From Terriglobia bacterium (lineage in GTDB: Bacteria; Acidobacteriota; Terriglobia; Bryobacterales; Bryobacteraceae), in NCBI GenBank assembly GCA_020073265.1, contig JAIQFN010000008.1, positions 1-64,000 of the forward strand: DNA of 64,000 nt, given 5' to 3'. The notes below the pieces were generated by a model. The model saw only the letters and a list, made by a program, of their open reading frames with translations, ran no database searches and had not been told where the DNA came from. This document shows, one piece after another, positions 5,954 through 15,268 of this stretch (its first letter is position 1; each line of letters opens with the position of its first letter). The translations under genes and the position numbers were made by a program.

Positions 5954-6718
5954 TCAGCTCAACTCGCGCACGATCTCGCAGGCGCGCTCATACAGCATTC
6001 CCGTCTCGTTGCTGCAGCCCAGGAACCGCATGCCGCGCTCGCGCCAGAACTTGGCCTGCGGAATCGAGCGCGTCTGCGTCCCCGGCGCCACGCCATGCGC
6101 CACGCAACTGTCGCGGATCTTTTCCATCGCCTCTATCATCGTCGGATGCTGAAACTCGCCGCCCACGCCCAGCGACACCGACAGATCCGCCGGCCCCACC
6201 ATCACCGCGTCGATCCCCTTGACCGACAGCAGCTCGTCGCGAGCCTCCACCGCGCGCCGCGTCTCGATCTGCAGCACCACCATGGTCTGCGCGTTCTTGT
6301 GCTCGATGATCTCGGGAATGGACACCTTCTCGTGATCCACCTGCAGCCCCGTTAGCCCGAATCCGCGCACGCCCAGCGGCGGAAATTTCGTCCAGCTCAC
6401 CGCCTTTTCGAGCAGCTCCGGCGATTCCACGCGCGGAAAGACGATCCCGCCCGCGCCCGCGTCCAGCACCCGCGTCACTAAGGAATATTGCAGCTCCGCC
6501 GGGCGCACCAGCGGGCAGAAACCGGTCAGCGCCGAGATCCGGCAGATATCCTGCACGGTCTCGAGATCGAATCCGCCGTGCTCGGTGTCGACGAACGCCC
6601 AGTGAAACCCGGCGTCGCCCAGGATGCGCACCACGTCCTGCGATCGCAGCTGGCCGAATCCGGTTCCCAGTTGCACCTTGCCCTCGGCCAGGGCTTTTTT
6701 TACGGTATTGATTTTCAT
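5954..6718 (-). CDS. HpcH/HpaI-family aldolase
   Basis: This 254-residue class II pyruvate-dependent aldolase-type enzyme belongs to the family that cleaves 4-hydroxy-2-oxoacids to pyruvate and an aldehyde in the cytoplasm, using a divalent metal. Family marks include DTEHGG near residue 45, LVRPAE, GAGGIVFPRV, GVRGFG, QIET and VGPADLS, which supply the metal ligands and phosphate/carboxylate contacts. The length is typical. It starts 7 bp after the bshC stop, so the two are probably co-transcribed. The true substrate cannot be told from sequence. I see no metabolic link to bacillithiol. Confidence 0.85.
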   Translation of the reverse strand: MKINTVKKALAEGKVQLGTGFGQLRSQDVVRILGDAGFHWAFVDTEHGGFDLETVQDICRISALTGFCPLVRPAELQYSLVTRVLDAGAGGIVFPRVESPELLEKAVSWTKFPPLGVRGFGLTGLQVDHEKVSIPEIIEHKNAQTMVVLQIETRRAVEARDELLSVKGIDAVMVGPADLSVSLGVGGEFQHPTMIEAMEKIRDSCVAHGVAPGTQTRSIPQAKFWRERGMRFLGCSNETGMLYERACEIVRELS

Positions 6719-6725
6719 GAAAAGA

Positions 6726-8303
6726 TCAGACCACCAGCACTTTGTGGTCGGGACAATCCAGCGTGACGTGCTCGTACAGCGTGTCCATCAGCCCCAGGCC
6801 ATGCTGCGCGACAAACGGCAGAATGGAATACAAGCGCTCTTGCAGGTGCCTGTGCGGGAAGATCAGGCCCGACATGTAGCCCGCCTCCGTGCTGGCTCGT
6901 TCGTCGCGCCTGAGCGTCTCGCGCGCGGTCTTGTGCCCGATCTTCGCAAGCTGGTACAGCATCTTCGACCGGCTCTTGTCGGCGGCCGCGGCCAGCGTCG
7001 CGTCGAACGATACCAGGTCGTCCCGCAAGCGATCCAGCGATTCCACCGTGGCTTGCTGGATCTCCTCGAACTCGCGCAACAGCGCCGGTGGCACCAGCTT
7101 CTCGGCGATCACCTCGCGCACGCCGTCTTCGCCGCGGAAGAAGCTGGGAATCGTCAGCCCGTAGCGCTCCATCAACTTCGCCGCGCGCGCATCCAGCAGC
7201 GTGAACGAGCTGCGCGCCAGCATCACCGGCATTCGTCCCAGCAGATGTTCGTACAACACCTGCGACTGCGCCACGTAGGCCAGCTCGGCCGGACCACCGA
7301 CATATGCCACCGTCGGCAGCACGTAATCCTGAACCACCGGCCGCAGCAGCGCGTTGGGCGACAGATGCTCCGCCAGGTCGATCAGTTGCGATACCGAATA
7401 GCGGCGGTCCTTCGAAACATAATCGCCGTTCTGACGCCGCAAGGTGATCCGGCGATCGCCGTCCAGCAAGAAAGCGAGCGACGTCTTCTGCTCCAGGTGG
7501 ACCTGCGCGTGATAGCCGGCCGCCTCCAGTTCCCGGTTGCGCTCCAGCAGCCGGCCTTTCAGACTGTCGCCATCGCCCAACGCCCGGCGCAACACCGGCG
7601 CAGCCATGTCGCGCACGGCTTGATCCAGCGGATCGACGAACAGCAGGCCGCTCTTCGCGAGCAATCTCTGAAGCAGCGCCTGAAACGCCGCGCCAAACGT
7701 CGCGCCAGGACGATACGCCTCCCGCACAATCTCCGCGACTTCGGCGCCGTAGGGGAACCCGGCCAGCGTCGCCTCCAGTTGATCCACGGGCGGCGTCGCA
7801 ATGGGAATCGCCCCCACCGGACGCTCGGCCGCGGCGGCGTCGCCGACGCTCAACGTGACCGGCCGACAGTCCGGCCCGAAGACGAAGCAGTGGTTCACCT
7901 CGGCGAAGTCGTGGTCCTCGCTCGCCAGCCAGAAAATCGGAACCGCCGGAATGCCCTGCTCGGTCAAGTGCGCCGCCAGCCGCGCCGCCGACAAGGCCTT
8001 ATATATGGTGTACGAGGGGCCGGTGAACAAACCTACCTGCTGGCCGGTGACCACGGCCACGGTCCCAGGCCTCGCTAGCAGTTCGAGCGACGCGCTATCG
8101 CCGTTTCTCGCGCGCAGCGCCGCCACCAGCGCCGCCCGCCGTTCATCCGGAAACTCGATCTCCTTGGCCGCCGCCGCATAGGACAGCGGATCCTGGGGCG
8201 CGTGCCGGTAAAACGGAGCCACTCGATCGAAATGGTATTGAAAATCGGAGAACAGCCGGGAGGTGTGCGGGATGTCGGTGTGGCTTAGACAGGCCGTCTC
8301 CAT
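6726..8303 (-). CDS. bshC: putative cysteine ligase BshC (bacillithiol biosynthesis)
   Basis: BshC is proposed to add cysteine to GlcN-malate in the last step of bacillithiol synthesis. The 525-residue length is right for the family. Recognisable blocks are VTGQQVGLFTGPSYTIYK near residue 85, IFWLASEDHDFAEVNH near 120 (the HIGH-like Rossmann part), a long coiled-coil middle, and LVVQDYVLPTVAYVGGPAELAYVAQ in the second half. I chose ATG 8303 because homologues start close to this point; an upstream ATG at 8375 would run into the 46-bp repeat. Its presence implies a bacillithiol-using organism. It is divergent from cyaY. Confidence 0.92.
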   Translation of the reverse strand: METACLSHTDIPHTSRLFSDFQYHFDRVAPFYRHAPQDPLSYAAAAKEIEFPDERRAALVAALRARNGDSASLELLARPGTVAVVTGQQVGLFTGPSYTIYKALSAARLAAHLTEQGIPAVPIFWLASEDHDFAEVNHCFVFGPDCRPVTLSVGDAAAAERPVGAIPIATPPVDQLEATLAGFPYGAEVAEIVREAYRPGATFGAAFQALLQRLLAKSGLLFVDPLDQAVRDMAAPVLRRALGDGDSLKGRLLERNRELEAAGYHAQVHLEQKTSLAFLLDGDRRITLRRQNGDYVSKDRRYSVSQLIDLAEHLSPNALLRPVVQDYVLPTVAYVGGPAELAYVAQSQVLYEHLLGRMPVMLARSSFTLLDARAAKLMERYGLTIPSFFRGEDGVREVIAEKLVPPALLREFEEIQQATVESLDRLRDDLVSFDATLAAAADKSRSKMLYQLAKIGHKTARETLRRDERASTEAGYMSGLIFPHRHLQERLYSILPFVAQHGLGLMDTLYEHVTLDCPDHKVLVV

Positions 8304-8366
8304 TAGAGTGTCACCGTCCAAGATTACCAGATGACGCCGCCCGGCCCAAAGTCGCGAGATTCTTGC

Positions 8367-8412
8367 GTGGCGCACGCACTCGGGCGTGCCGCGTTCACGC
8401 TGGTGTGAACGC
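8367..8412 (+). repeat. 46-bp double stem-loop repeat, copy 1
   Basis: The unit has two stem-loops: a GCACGC hairpin, then GCGTTCACG/TGTGAACGC. It lies between the divergent bshC and cyaY genes, 46 bp before the cyaY ATG. Other copies are at 10940, 20159 and 49716, all in the same orientation. Confidence 0.8.
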
Positions 8413-8457
8413 CTCCCCCAGCCTTTTCAGCTAAAATCAAGGCGTAGGCCATACTCG

Positions 8458-8784
8458 ATGGACGAACAAGTGTTCAAAAAGCGAGCCGACGAGACCCTCC
8501 AGGCGCTCTACAAGCGGCTGGCGGCGGCCTCCGACGAAGCCGAATTCGAGGTCGATTTCAACTCCGGCGCCCTGGCCATCGAGTTCGAGGACCCTCCCGC
8601 CAAGTTCGTCATCAGCCCCAACTCCCCGGTCAGCCAGATCTGGGTCTCGGCCCATTCCAAGAGCTACAAGCTGGATTGGGATGACGTGGAAAGCACCTTC
8701 GCGCTGGAGAGCACCGGCCAAACCCTCACCGAGCTGATCCAGGACGCCATCACGAAGCAGCTAGGAGAAGAAGTCTCGCTCTAA
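8458..8784 (+). CDS. cyaY: frataxin-like iron donor protein CyaY
   Basis: This 108-residue protein has the frataxin/CyaY alpha-beta pattern. An acidic first helix (EQVFKKRADETLQALYKRL) is followed by strands with EFEVDFNSGALAIEFEDPPAKFVISPNSP, then QIWVSAHSKSYKLDWD and a C-terminal helix. Such proteins bind iron and help iron-sulfur cluster assembly or haem metallation. The ATG at 8458 is used because it aligns with the family start. The stop directly abuts the hemW ATG, so cyaY-hemW-ltaE look like one operon, with the iron protein next to a haem-chaperone gene. Confidence 0.85.
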   Translation: MDEQVFKKRADETLQALYKRLAAASDEAEFEVDFNSGALAIEFEDPPAKFVISPNSPVSQIWVSAHSKSYKLDWDDVESTFALESTGQTLTELIQDAITKQLGEEVSL

Positions 8785-9882
8785 ATGCCGGGCGTCTACA
8801 TTTCTTATCCTTTTTGCGCGCAGAAGTGTACCTATTGCAACTTCGCCTCCGGAGTTTCCACCGCCGGGCTGGAGCGCCAATACGTGGACGCTCTGGCGCG
8901 CGAGATCGCCGGACACACTTGGCCGTGGCGCCCCGAAACGGTCTACCTGGGTGGCGGAACGCCCAGCCGCATGGACGCGCGCGATCTGGATCGCATCCTG
9001 ACCACGATCCCCGGCCGGCCGTGGCGCGAAGCCACCATCGAAGCTGCACCCGGCGGCATCACGCCCGAGCTGGCGCTCGAGTGGACCCGCGCCGGCATCA
9101 ATCGCGTCAGCCTGGGCGTCCAGTCTTTCGTCGAGCGCGAGCTCAAGCGAACCGGCCGCAAGCACACCGCCGGCGTCGTCGCGAACGAGATCGAAACGCT
9201 GCGCGAGTGCGGCCTCCAAAACATCAACGTCGATCTCATCGCCGGCCTTCCCGGCCAGACCCGCGATTCCTGGCGCGAATCGCTCGCCTGTATTGAAAAA
9301 CTCGCGCCCCCGCACGTCTCGGTCTACATGCTCGAAATCGACGAAGACAGCCGCCTCGGAAGTGAGGTGCTCCTCAATGGAAAACGCTATGGCGCACCCG
9401 AGATCCCCGGCGACGAGCTGATCGCGGAGCTGTATGAAACCGCCGTCTGCGAGCTCGACCGCCTGGGCATCCGCCGCTACGAGATTTCGAACTTCGCCCG
9501 CCCCGGCTTCGAATCGCTGCACAATCTGAAGTACTGGCGGCTGGAGCCATACCTCGGTTTCGGCGCCGACGCGCATTCCTTCGACGGCGCCGAGCGCAGC
9601 CAGAACGTCGAAAGCGCTCAGGAATACGTGGATCGCATCCGCCGGAACGAATCCCCGCAAGCGAGCTCCACACCCGCCAATCCCGCCGAGGAGCGCTTTT
9701 TCGTGGGCCTGCGACTTACCGAAGGCATCCGCCCGCGTCCCGATGAGTGGCGCGAATTCAACGCGCCCATCCAGCGATTCCTCTCCGAGGGCCTGCTCAC
9801 CCAAGAAGGCGGCCAGCTGCGTCTCACCAATCGCGGCATGCTTTTTTCCAACGAAGTTTTCGCCGAATTTCTAACCTTATGA
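8785..9882 (+). CDS. hemW: radical SAM haem chaperone HemW-like
   Basis: This 365-residue protein of the oxygen-independent coproporphyrinogen oxidase-like (HemW) group carries the radical SAM cluster motif [10 protein letters not shown] at residues 11-20. Further marks are YLGGGTPS, a diagnostic [11 protein letters not shown] block and [12 protein letters not shown]. The C-terminal HemN-type domain includes [12 protein letters not shown] and [11 protein letters not shown]. HemW binds haem and delivers it to respiratory enzymes. Family members are often misannotated as HemN, whose extra N-terminal Cys is absent here. It is placed between cyaY and ltaE with zero and 4-bp-overlap spacing. Confidence 0.88.
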   Translation: MPGVYISYPFCAQKCTYCNFASGVSTAGLERQYVDALAREIAGHTWPWRPETVYLGGGTPSRMDARDLDRILTTIPGRPWREATIEAAPGGITPELALEWTRAGINRVSLGVQSFVERELKRTGRKHTAGVVANEIETLRECGLQNINVDLIAGLPGQTRDSWRESLACIEKLAPPHVSVYMLEIDEDSRLGSEVLLNGKRYGAPEIPGDELIAELYETAVCELDRLGIRRYEISNFARPGFESLHNLKYWRLEPYLGFGADAHSFDGAERSQNVESAQEYVDRIRRNESPQASSTPANPAEERFFVGLRLTEGIRPRPDEWREFNAPIQRFLSEGLLTQEGGQLRLTNRGMLFSNEVFAEFLTL

Positions 9883-10910
9883 TCGACCTCCGCAGCGACA
9901 CCGTCACTCGCCCCACTCCCGCCATGCGCCGCGCCATGTCCGAAGCCGAAGTGGGCGACGACGTCTACGGCGAAGACCCCACCGTCAACCGCCTGGAACA
10001 GCGCGCCGCCGAAATCATGGGCAAAGAAGCCGGCCTGTTCGTCCCCACCGGCACCATGGGCAACACCGTCGGCGTCAAGGTCCACACCCAGCACGGCCAG
10101 GAGATCATCTGCGAAGCGCGCTCGCACTTGCTGGATTGGGAACTCTCCATGACGGCCTGGTTCTCCGGATGCCTGGTGCGCCCGATCCTGGCCGAAAACG
10201 GCATCCTGCGCTGGGACGCCGTCAGCGCGGCCATCCGCCCGGGCGGCGCGCACTCGGCGCCCACCAGCCTGCTCGAAATCGAGAACACGCACAACATGGC
10301 CGGCGGCACGGTCTATCCCATGGATGTGCTCCAGGACGTCTGCGGCCACGCTCACGACGCAGGCCTCCGGGTCCACCTGGACGGCGCGCGCATCTTTAAC
10401 GCCGCCTGCCATCTCAACAAGCCGGTCCGCGAACTGGCCGCACCCGCCGACACCGTGATGTTCTGCCTTTCGAAAGGCCTCGGCGCACCCGCCGGTTCCA
10501 TGCTGGTGGGAACCGAAGAAGCCATCGAGCGCGGACGCCTCTACCGCAAACGCCTGGGCGGCGGAATGCGCCAGGTCGGCGTGCTGGCGGCCGCCGGATC
10601 GATCGCGCTCGAAGAGATGCCGCACCGTCTGGGCGAAGACCACTCCAACGCCCGCTTTCTCGCCACCGAACTCGCCAAGCTGCCAGGCATTCAACTCGAT
10701 CCCGCGCGCGTCCAGACCAACATCATCGTCTTCGACATCACTGGCACCGGCCTCGCGACCGCCGAAATCAGCGCGCGCCTGAAGGACCGCGGCGTGCTCA
10801 TGAATTCGGCCAACCCGCGCCAGATGCGCGCCGTCACGCACTACGACGTCACCCGCGACGACTGCGCCACCGCCGCCGCAGCCCTGTCGGAAGTAGTTTC
10901 TCGAACCTAA
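9879..10910 (+). CDS. ltaE: low-specificity L-threonine aldolase
   Basis: This PLP-dependent fold type I aldolase cleaves L-threonine or allo-threonine to glycine and acetaldehyde. It has 343 residues. Marks are the N-terminal [13 protein letters not shown], the [13 protein letters not shown] block, [20 protein letters not shown] (the Asp that holds the PLP ring nitrogen), and [12 protein letters not shown] with the PLP lysine. The start ATG overlaps the hemW stop (ATGA), indicating translational coupling. Linking glycine production to the preceding haem-related genes is speculative. Confidence 0.93.
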   Translation: MIDLRSDTVTRPTPAMRRAMSEAEVGDDVYGEDPTVNRLEQRAAEIMGKEAGLFVPTGTMGNTVGVKVHTQHGQEIICEARSHLLDWELSMTAWFSGCLVRPILAENGILRWDAVSAAIRPGGAHSAPTSLLEIENTHNMAGGTVYPMDVLQDVCGHAHDAGLRVHLDGARIFNAACHLNKPVRELAAPADTVMFCLSKGLGAPAGSMLVGTEEAIERGRLYRKRLGGGMRQVGVLAAAGSIALEEMPHRLGEDHSNARFLATELAKLPGIQLDPARVQTNIIVFDITGTGLATAEISARLKDRGVLMNSANPRQMRAVTHYDVTRDDCATAAAALSEVVSRT

Positions 10911-10939
10911 CCCGCCGCAGTACACTTCGTCTAAGGAAC

Positions 10940-10985
10940 GTGGCGCACGCACTCGCGCGTGCCGCGTTCACACTCCTGTGAACGC
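10940..10985 (+). repeat. 46-bp double stem-loop repeat, copy 2
   Basis: The second hairpin is GCGTTCACA/TGTGAACGC with a CTCC loop. The unit ends 15 bp before the ATG of the broken permease gene and would lie in its 5' leader, just upstream of the AGGAAGGA ribosome-binding site. Confidence 0.85.
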
Positions 10986-10999
10986 CAGGAAGGAACCGA

Positions 11000-12841
11000 A
11001 TGCCCTCGATCCTCCGAACCTACCGCAGCCTACTGAAGCGCCCGGCGTTCTTTTTCGCCGTTATCTTCACCCTGACCCTCGGCATCGGCGCCAACAGCGC
11101 CATCTTCTCGGTGATCGACGCCGTCCTTCTTAAGCCCCTTCCCTACCCCAACGGCGACCGCCTGATGGCGCTGTTCGAAAGCAGCCCGCGCAAGAAGGTG
11201 CCCCGCGGCGAGGTGGCTCCGGTTCGCGTCGAAGAGTGGAACCGCATGAACCATAGCTTCACCGCGATCGCCGGCGCCTACACCGAAAACGTCGCCGAAA
11301 CCTCCGGCGATCTGCCCGAGATGCTGGTCTGCGCGCGCGTCAGCCCTCGATTTTTCTCCGTGCTCGAAACGCCCCCGCTCGCCGGCCGCACGTTCAATCC
11401 GGAAGAGGATCTCATGAACGGACCCAACGCCGCGGTCCTCAGCGAATCCCTGTGGCGACGCCGCTTCGGCTCCGATTCAGGGGTGCTCGGCAAACAGTTG
11501 ACCGTCGGCCGTTCCGGATACCCGATCGTCGGAGTAATGCCCGACTCGGTCCGCTTCCCCACCGGCAACGTCGATCCTGTTCGGCGTCATCCCCGCATTG
11601 CGCGCCACCCGCCGCGAGGTGTCGGGCGTCCTGGCGCAAGGATCGCGCACGCAGATCGGCGGCCGCCACGGCATCGAACGATTGCTGGTGAGCGCTCAAA
11701 TCGCCCTCGCCATCGTCCTGCTGGTCGGCTCGGGCCTCTTGATCCGCAGCCTCTCGCGCCTGGGACAAGTCTCGCTCGGTTTCCACCCCGAACACGTGCT
11801 AGCCTTCCACGTCAGCGCGAGCTGGGGCGAAAAGAACGACATGGGGCAGGTGGCGCAGCGCCTGTACCGCACACTGGAAACCACGCGCTCCATTCCCGGC
11901 GTCCAAGCTACCGCTCTCGCCATCGGCGCTCCCGGCGAGGCCGACGATTACCAGGTCCAGTTACACATCGCCGGCCGCGACACCGCGTCGGAAGGCGAGA
12001 AGCTGTTCGCCGACAGCGAGTCGGTCTCTGCGGATTATTTTCGAGTGTTGGGCATGCCGTTGCTCTCCGGCCACACCTGCCAGATCAGCTTCGACTCCAA
12101 AGCGCCGCAGTACGTCCTGGTCAGCGATTCCTTCGCCCAGAAATTCTTCCCAATCAGACACCGCTCGGCGAACATCTCACCGCAGGCGACTCCGGCTCCA
12201 CTCCCATGGAGATCGTCGGCGTAGTGAGCGATGTCCGCAAGCACGGCTACTCCAAGGACCCCCAACCGGTCATCTATTGGTGCGGCCTGCCCGGCTACTA
12301 CCCCGGTCCCACGTTTCTTGCAAGCGCCACAGGCGACCCCATGCGCCTGGCCGAATCGGTCCGCCAGAAAATCCGCGCCATCGAGCCGAACCGCGCGGTG
12401 TTCGGAGTCACGCGCCTGAGCGACTATCTCGAATCGTCGCTGACGCCGCGGCGCTTCCAGGTGCTGCTGCTTACCTCGTTCGCCGTCACCGCGCTGCTGC
12501 TGGCCGCCATAGGCTTGTACGGCGTAACCAGCTTCCTGGTTTCGCAGCGGACTCGCGAAATCGGACTGCGCGTCGCGCTCGGCGCTCAACCCGTCCAGAT
12601 TTTCGCGCAGGTCTTTCGTCAGGGAGCCTGGATGACCGGCCTCGGAATTCTGGCAGGACTCCTGGCCGCCGCCGCTCTATCGAAGTGGATCGCGAGCCTG
12701 CTGTTTGGCGTGCCGCCGGTGGACCCGGTGACGTTCGCGGCGGTTCCCGCGTTGCTGGCCGCTATTGCCGCGCTGGCGATCTGGTCGCCCGCCCACCGCG
12801 CCACGCGTGTCGACCCAATCGAAGCTTTGCGGCAGGAGTAA
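11000..12841 (+). pseudogene. ADOP-type FtsX-like permease, internally deleted and frameshifted
   Basis: The N-terminus (TM helix plus LGIGANSAIFSVIDAVLLKPLPYP) and C-terminus (TREIGLRVALGAQP, then RVDPIEALRQE) are classic for the large MacB/FtsX permeases abundant in Acidobacteria, usually about 800 residues. After PDSVRFPTGNVD near 11573 the sequence jumps to LFGVIPALRATRREV in another frame, so roughly 200 residues holding the first permease helices are missing. Near 12155 the frame shifts back (FAQKFF, then TPLGEHLTAG). The formally open 613-residue frame therefore runs through about 190 nonsense residues. It is a relic unless an assembly error is responsible. A good ribosome-binding site precedes the ATG. 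Confidence 0.8.
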
Positions 12842-12844
12842 CCC

Positions 12845-13357
12845 CTACCGCGCCCCAGGCGGCGCCAACTTGGCGGGATTCACCGGCTGCGTATAGTCAT
12901 CCACCATCCGCCGCCGGCAGCTCTCGCACTGCGCCAGATGATCCCTCACGCCGATCACTTGCGGCAGCGTCAGCCCATGACCCGCCAGATACATGCGCAG
13001 ATGATCGTCCTCAACATGCTCGCGGTCCTCGACCCGCGAATAGAAGACTTCCTGAATCAAAACTCCCGCGTGATAAGTGTCACCCGACCGCTTGCAGTGA
13101 CGAACCTGGCCAAAGATCACCACTTGCTTGGGCAGGAAAATCTCGATCTGCGATCCCTTGGTGACGGGTATCGCCAACTGGAGACGCATCCCCGACCGCG
13201 ACACGTCCACCACCGTGGCCGGCACTCGCGACCCATCCCCGGGCAGAATGCGAACCTCCGCCGGATCATCGCAAGGATAGCGCGCTTCCCGCCGTTTCTC
13301 GTCCGGGCTGGTATCCGTCACTGACTCAGCGAACGCGTCTTTCGTTTCGAGCGCCAT
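12845..13357 (-). CDS. PilZ-domain protein with C-terminal Cys/His cluster
   Basis: This is a 170-residue cytoplasmic protein. Residues 20-115 look like a PilZ domain: RRxARYPC resembles the RxxxR switch, VVDVSRSGMRLQL matches the DxSxxG motif, and the strands include VIFGQVRHCKR and YHAGVLIQE. PilZ domains usually bind cyclic di-GMP. The C-terminal part has HLAQCESCRRRM, an HxxxCxxC arrangement as in zinc-binding anti-sigma factors. This fusion suggests a redox- or zinc-dependent partner switch, but no sigma factor is nearby. Convergent with the broken permease. Confidence 0.75.
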   Translation of the reverse strand: MALETKDAFAESVTDTSPDEKRREARYPCDDPAEVRILPGDGSRVPATVVDVSRSGMRLQLAIPVTKGSQIEIFLPKQVVIFGQVRHCKRSGDTYHAGVLIQEVFYSRVEDREHVEDDHLRMYLAGHGLTLPQVIGVRDHLAQCESCRRRMVDDYTQPVNPAKLAPPGAR

Positions 13358-13499
13358 TATGCCGTCATCCTTGAGCTTTTGCCTGGAAGCTCATGTCAAC
13401 GTTCGTCTCTAGGTGTGCGCAACTTTAGTACTCTCAAGACACTGCGGACGCCCGGAAAATCCCTTAGTTCCAGTCAGGTTTTAACAATCTGTCACAATA

Positions 13500-13835
13500 G
13501 GAATCCGTGCGCCGCCGCAAGCCGCCCACAAAGAGCTGCCTCGGGCGACGTCTGGCTGAAGCGCGAGTTCCGCCTGGGCCGCACCGGTGCGCTAGCCAGC
13601 AACGTGATTCCATCCACCGCCACCGCATCGCTCGATATCCGCTGGTCAAAGGCGTCGATCACCGCGTGGAAACCACGCGCGGCTCAGGCTACAACGCCTC
13701 GCGTACTTCCAGGGACCTTCCCATCTCGCGCGAGGTGATCAAGCTGCCCACCGAAGGCGGCATCGAGGACATCCTGCATGTGCCAACCATCACTGGGACG
13801 GCATAGAACTGCTAGCCGCCCTCCTAGCGATGTAG
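13500..13835 (+). pseudogene. decayed M20-family peptidase C-terminal fragment
   Basis: Pieces of an M20 metallopeptidase are readable in three frames. Frame one has ALASNVIPSTATASLDIR (dimerisation domain). The next frame continues LVKGVDHRVE, then DLPISREVIKLPTEGGIEDILHVPTI. The last frame has NHHWDGIELLAALLAM followed by the stop at 13833-13835. In intact relatives these blocks follow each other in the same order with more sequence between them. Multiple small deletions and frameshifts, and the lack of the catalytic N-terminal domain, show it is dead. It fills most of the gap between the PilZ and mtaB genes. Confidence 0.7.
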
Positions 13836-13859
13836 CTGTCCTGCTAGACCTCGCTGCGC

Positions 13860-13899
13860 GTGGGGCAGCCGATCCTGGCTGCAGCCGGCTTCAGCCGGC
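13860..13899 (+). repeat. ~40-bp GTGGGGCAG repeat, copy 1
   Basis: The unit reads GTGGGGCAGCCGATCCTGGC, then GCAGCCGGCTTCAGCCGGC. Two internal palindromes are visible: CAGCC..GGCTG and GCCGGCTTCAGCCGGC. The family occurs at least seven times in the window, almost always directly beside a gene end. Confidence 0.8.
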
Positions 13900-13904
13900 A
13901 GAAC

Positions 13905-15197
13905 CTACAAAACATTCAACACCCCAACTTCCCTCACGCCACTCCCCGTCACCGACCCAATCCTAACCTCCACCATCCGATTCGCCTCGCGCCGCCCCGC
14001 CAGCTCCACCTTAATAAAATTCCCCGACAACCCACCTTCCGACAAAGTCACCACCGACAACATCCTCCCCACCATCCGCCGTCGAAACTCCAGATTCTTC
14101 CGCGCCCCCAGCTCTCGCAAAATCCGGTTGCGCTCCTTGCGCACCACCATCGGAACCTGATCCGAACTCTCAGCCGCCGGCGTCCCAGGCCGCTCCGAAT
14201 AAGTGAACACATGCAGATAAGTAAAAGGCAAGCTCTCGATAAACGCCCGGCTCTCCTCGAACTCCGCCTCGGTCTCTCCCGGAAACCCCACCATCACGTC
14301 CGCCCCGATGGCTGCGTCCGGCATCCCGGCGCGCGCCTTCCGGATTCGATCCTCGTAGTGCCTGGGCCGGTACTTGCGATGCATCCGCCGCAGCACTCCA
14401 TCCGAACCCGACTGCAGCGGCGCGTGCACGTGCGGGGCGATTCGCGGCGAGCCGGCCACCAGCTCCAGTAAATCGTCACTCCAATCCATCGGCTCCACCG
14501 AACTCAACCGCAGCCGCTCGATCTCGGTTTCCTCCAGCAGCCGCCGCACCAGATCCGCCAGCCGCATCGCGCCACAGGCCTCGCGGCCCCAGCGCCCCAG
14601 GTTGATCCCGCTCAACACCACCTCCCGGTAACGCTTCGCCAGCGCGCGCACCTGCTCGATCACCTGCTCCGCCGGCGCGCTCCGGCTGCGCCCTCGCACG
14701 AACGGAATAATGCAGAAGGAACACCGGTTGTTGCAGCCGTCCTGGATCTTCAGATTCGGCCGCGTGCGATCCCCGGCCGCATCCTCCACCGGCGACGCCA
14801 GAAATTCCTGCTGCGCGAAAATGTCGCCCACCCGAATTTGGCCGTGGTACGGCGCTTCCGCTTCACTAATAATGTCCGGGATTCGCGTCTTATGCGAATT
14901 CCCTACCACCCAGTAGACGCCCGGTAATACCGCGAGCTCCTCCGGCGCCCGCTGCGCATAGCATCCGGTCACCAGAATCCGCGCCGCTGGATTCTCGCGA
15001 TGCACCCGATGCACCGCCTTGCGCACATCCTCATCCGCAAAGGCCGTGACGGTGCAGCTGTTTAGCACCACCAGTTCGGCCTCTTGCGCACTCGCGGCCG
15101 CGCTCAGGCCCCGCGCCTCCAGCGACGCTTCCAACGCAGCGCCGTCAGACTGCGAGGCCCTACACCCAAAATTGTGCACGTGATAGGTCTGCACCAA
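13905..15197 (-). CDS. mtaB: tRNA t6A37 methylthiotransferase MtaB-like
   Basis: This radical SAM methylthiotransferase adds a methylthio group to t6A at position 37 of tRNAs reading ANN codons. It has 430 residues. The N-terminal UPF0004 domain has Cys at 12 (FGCRASQ), 48 (NSCTV) and 79 (GCYAQ) for one [4Fe-4S] cluster. The radical SAM motif CNNRCSFC is at 155-162. HVHAPLQSGSDGVLRRMHRKY and VMVGFPGETEAEF are family blocks, and a C-terminal TRAM-like domain follows. The GCRxxQxD form and length favour MtaB over MiaB or RimO. It is divergent from fliM. Confidence 0.9.
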   Translation of the reverse strand: MVQTYHVHNFGCRASQSDGAALEASLEARGLSAAASAQEAELVVLNSCTVTAFADEDVRKAVHRVHRENPAARILVTGCYAQRAPEELAVLPGVYWVVGNSHKTRIPDIISEAEAPYHGQIRVGDIFAQQEFLASPVEDAAGDRTRPNLKIQDGCNNRCSFCIIPFVRGRSRSAPAEQVIEQVRALAKRYREVVLSGINLGRWGREACGAMRLADLVRRLLEETEIERLRLSSVEPMDWSDDLLELVAGSPRIAPHVHAPLQSGSDGVLRRMHRKYRPRHYEDRIRKARAGMPDAAIGADVMVGFPGETEAEFEESRAFIESLPFTYLHVFTYSERPGTPAAESSDQVPMVVRKERNRILRELGARKNLEFRRRMVGRMLSVVTLSEGGLSGNFIKVELAGRREANRMVEVRIGSVTGSGVREVGVLNVL

Positions 15198-15268
15198 TCC
15201 GATTCTACCAATCGAATCCTTTCCCCCAAGGTAAAGCCCTTCCCTCCCCCTCCCGATTATGCTCTTAG

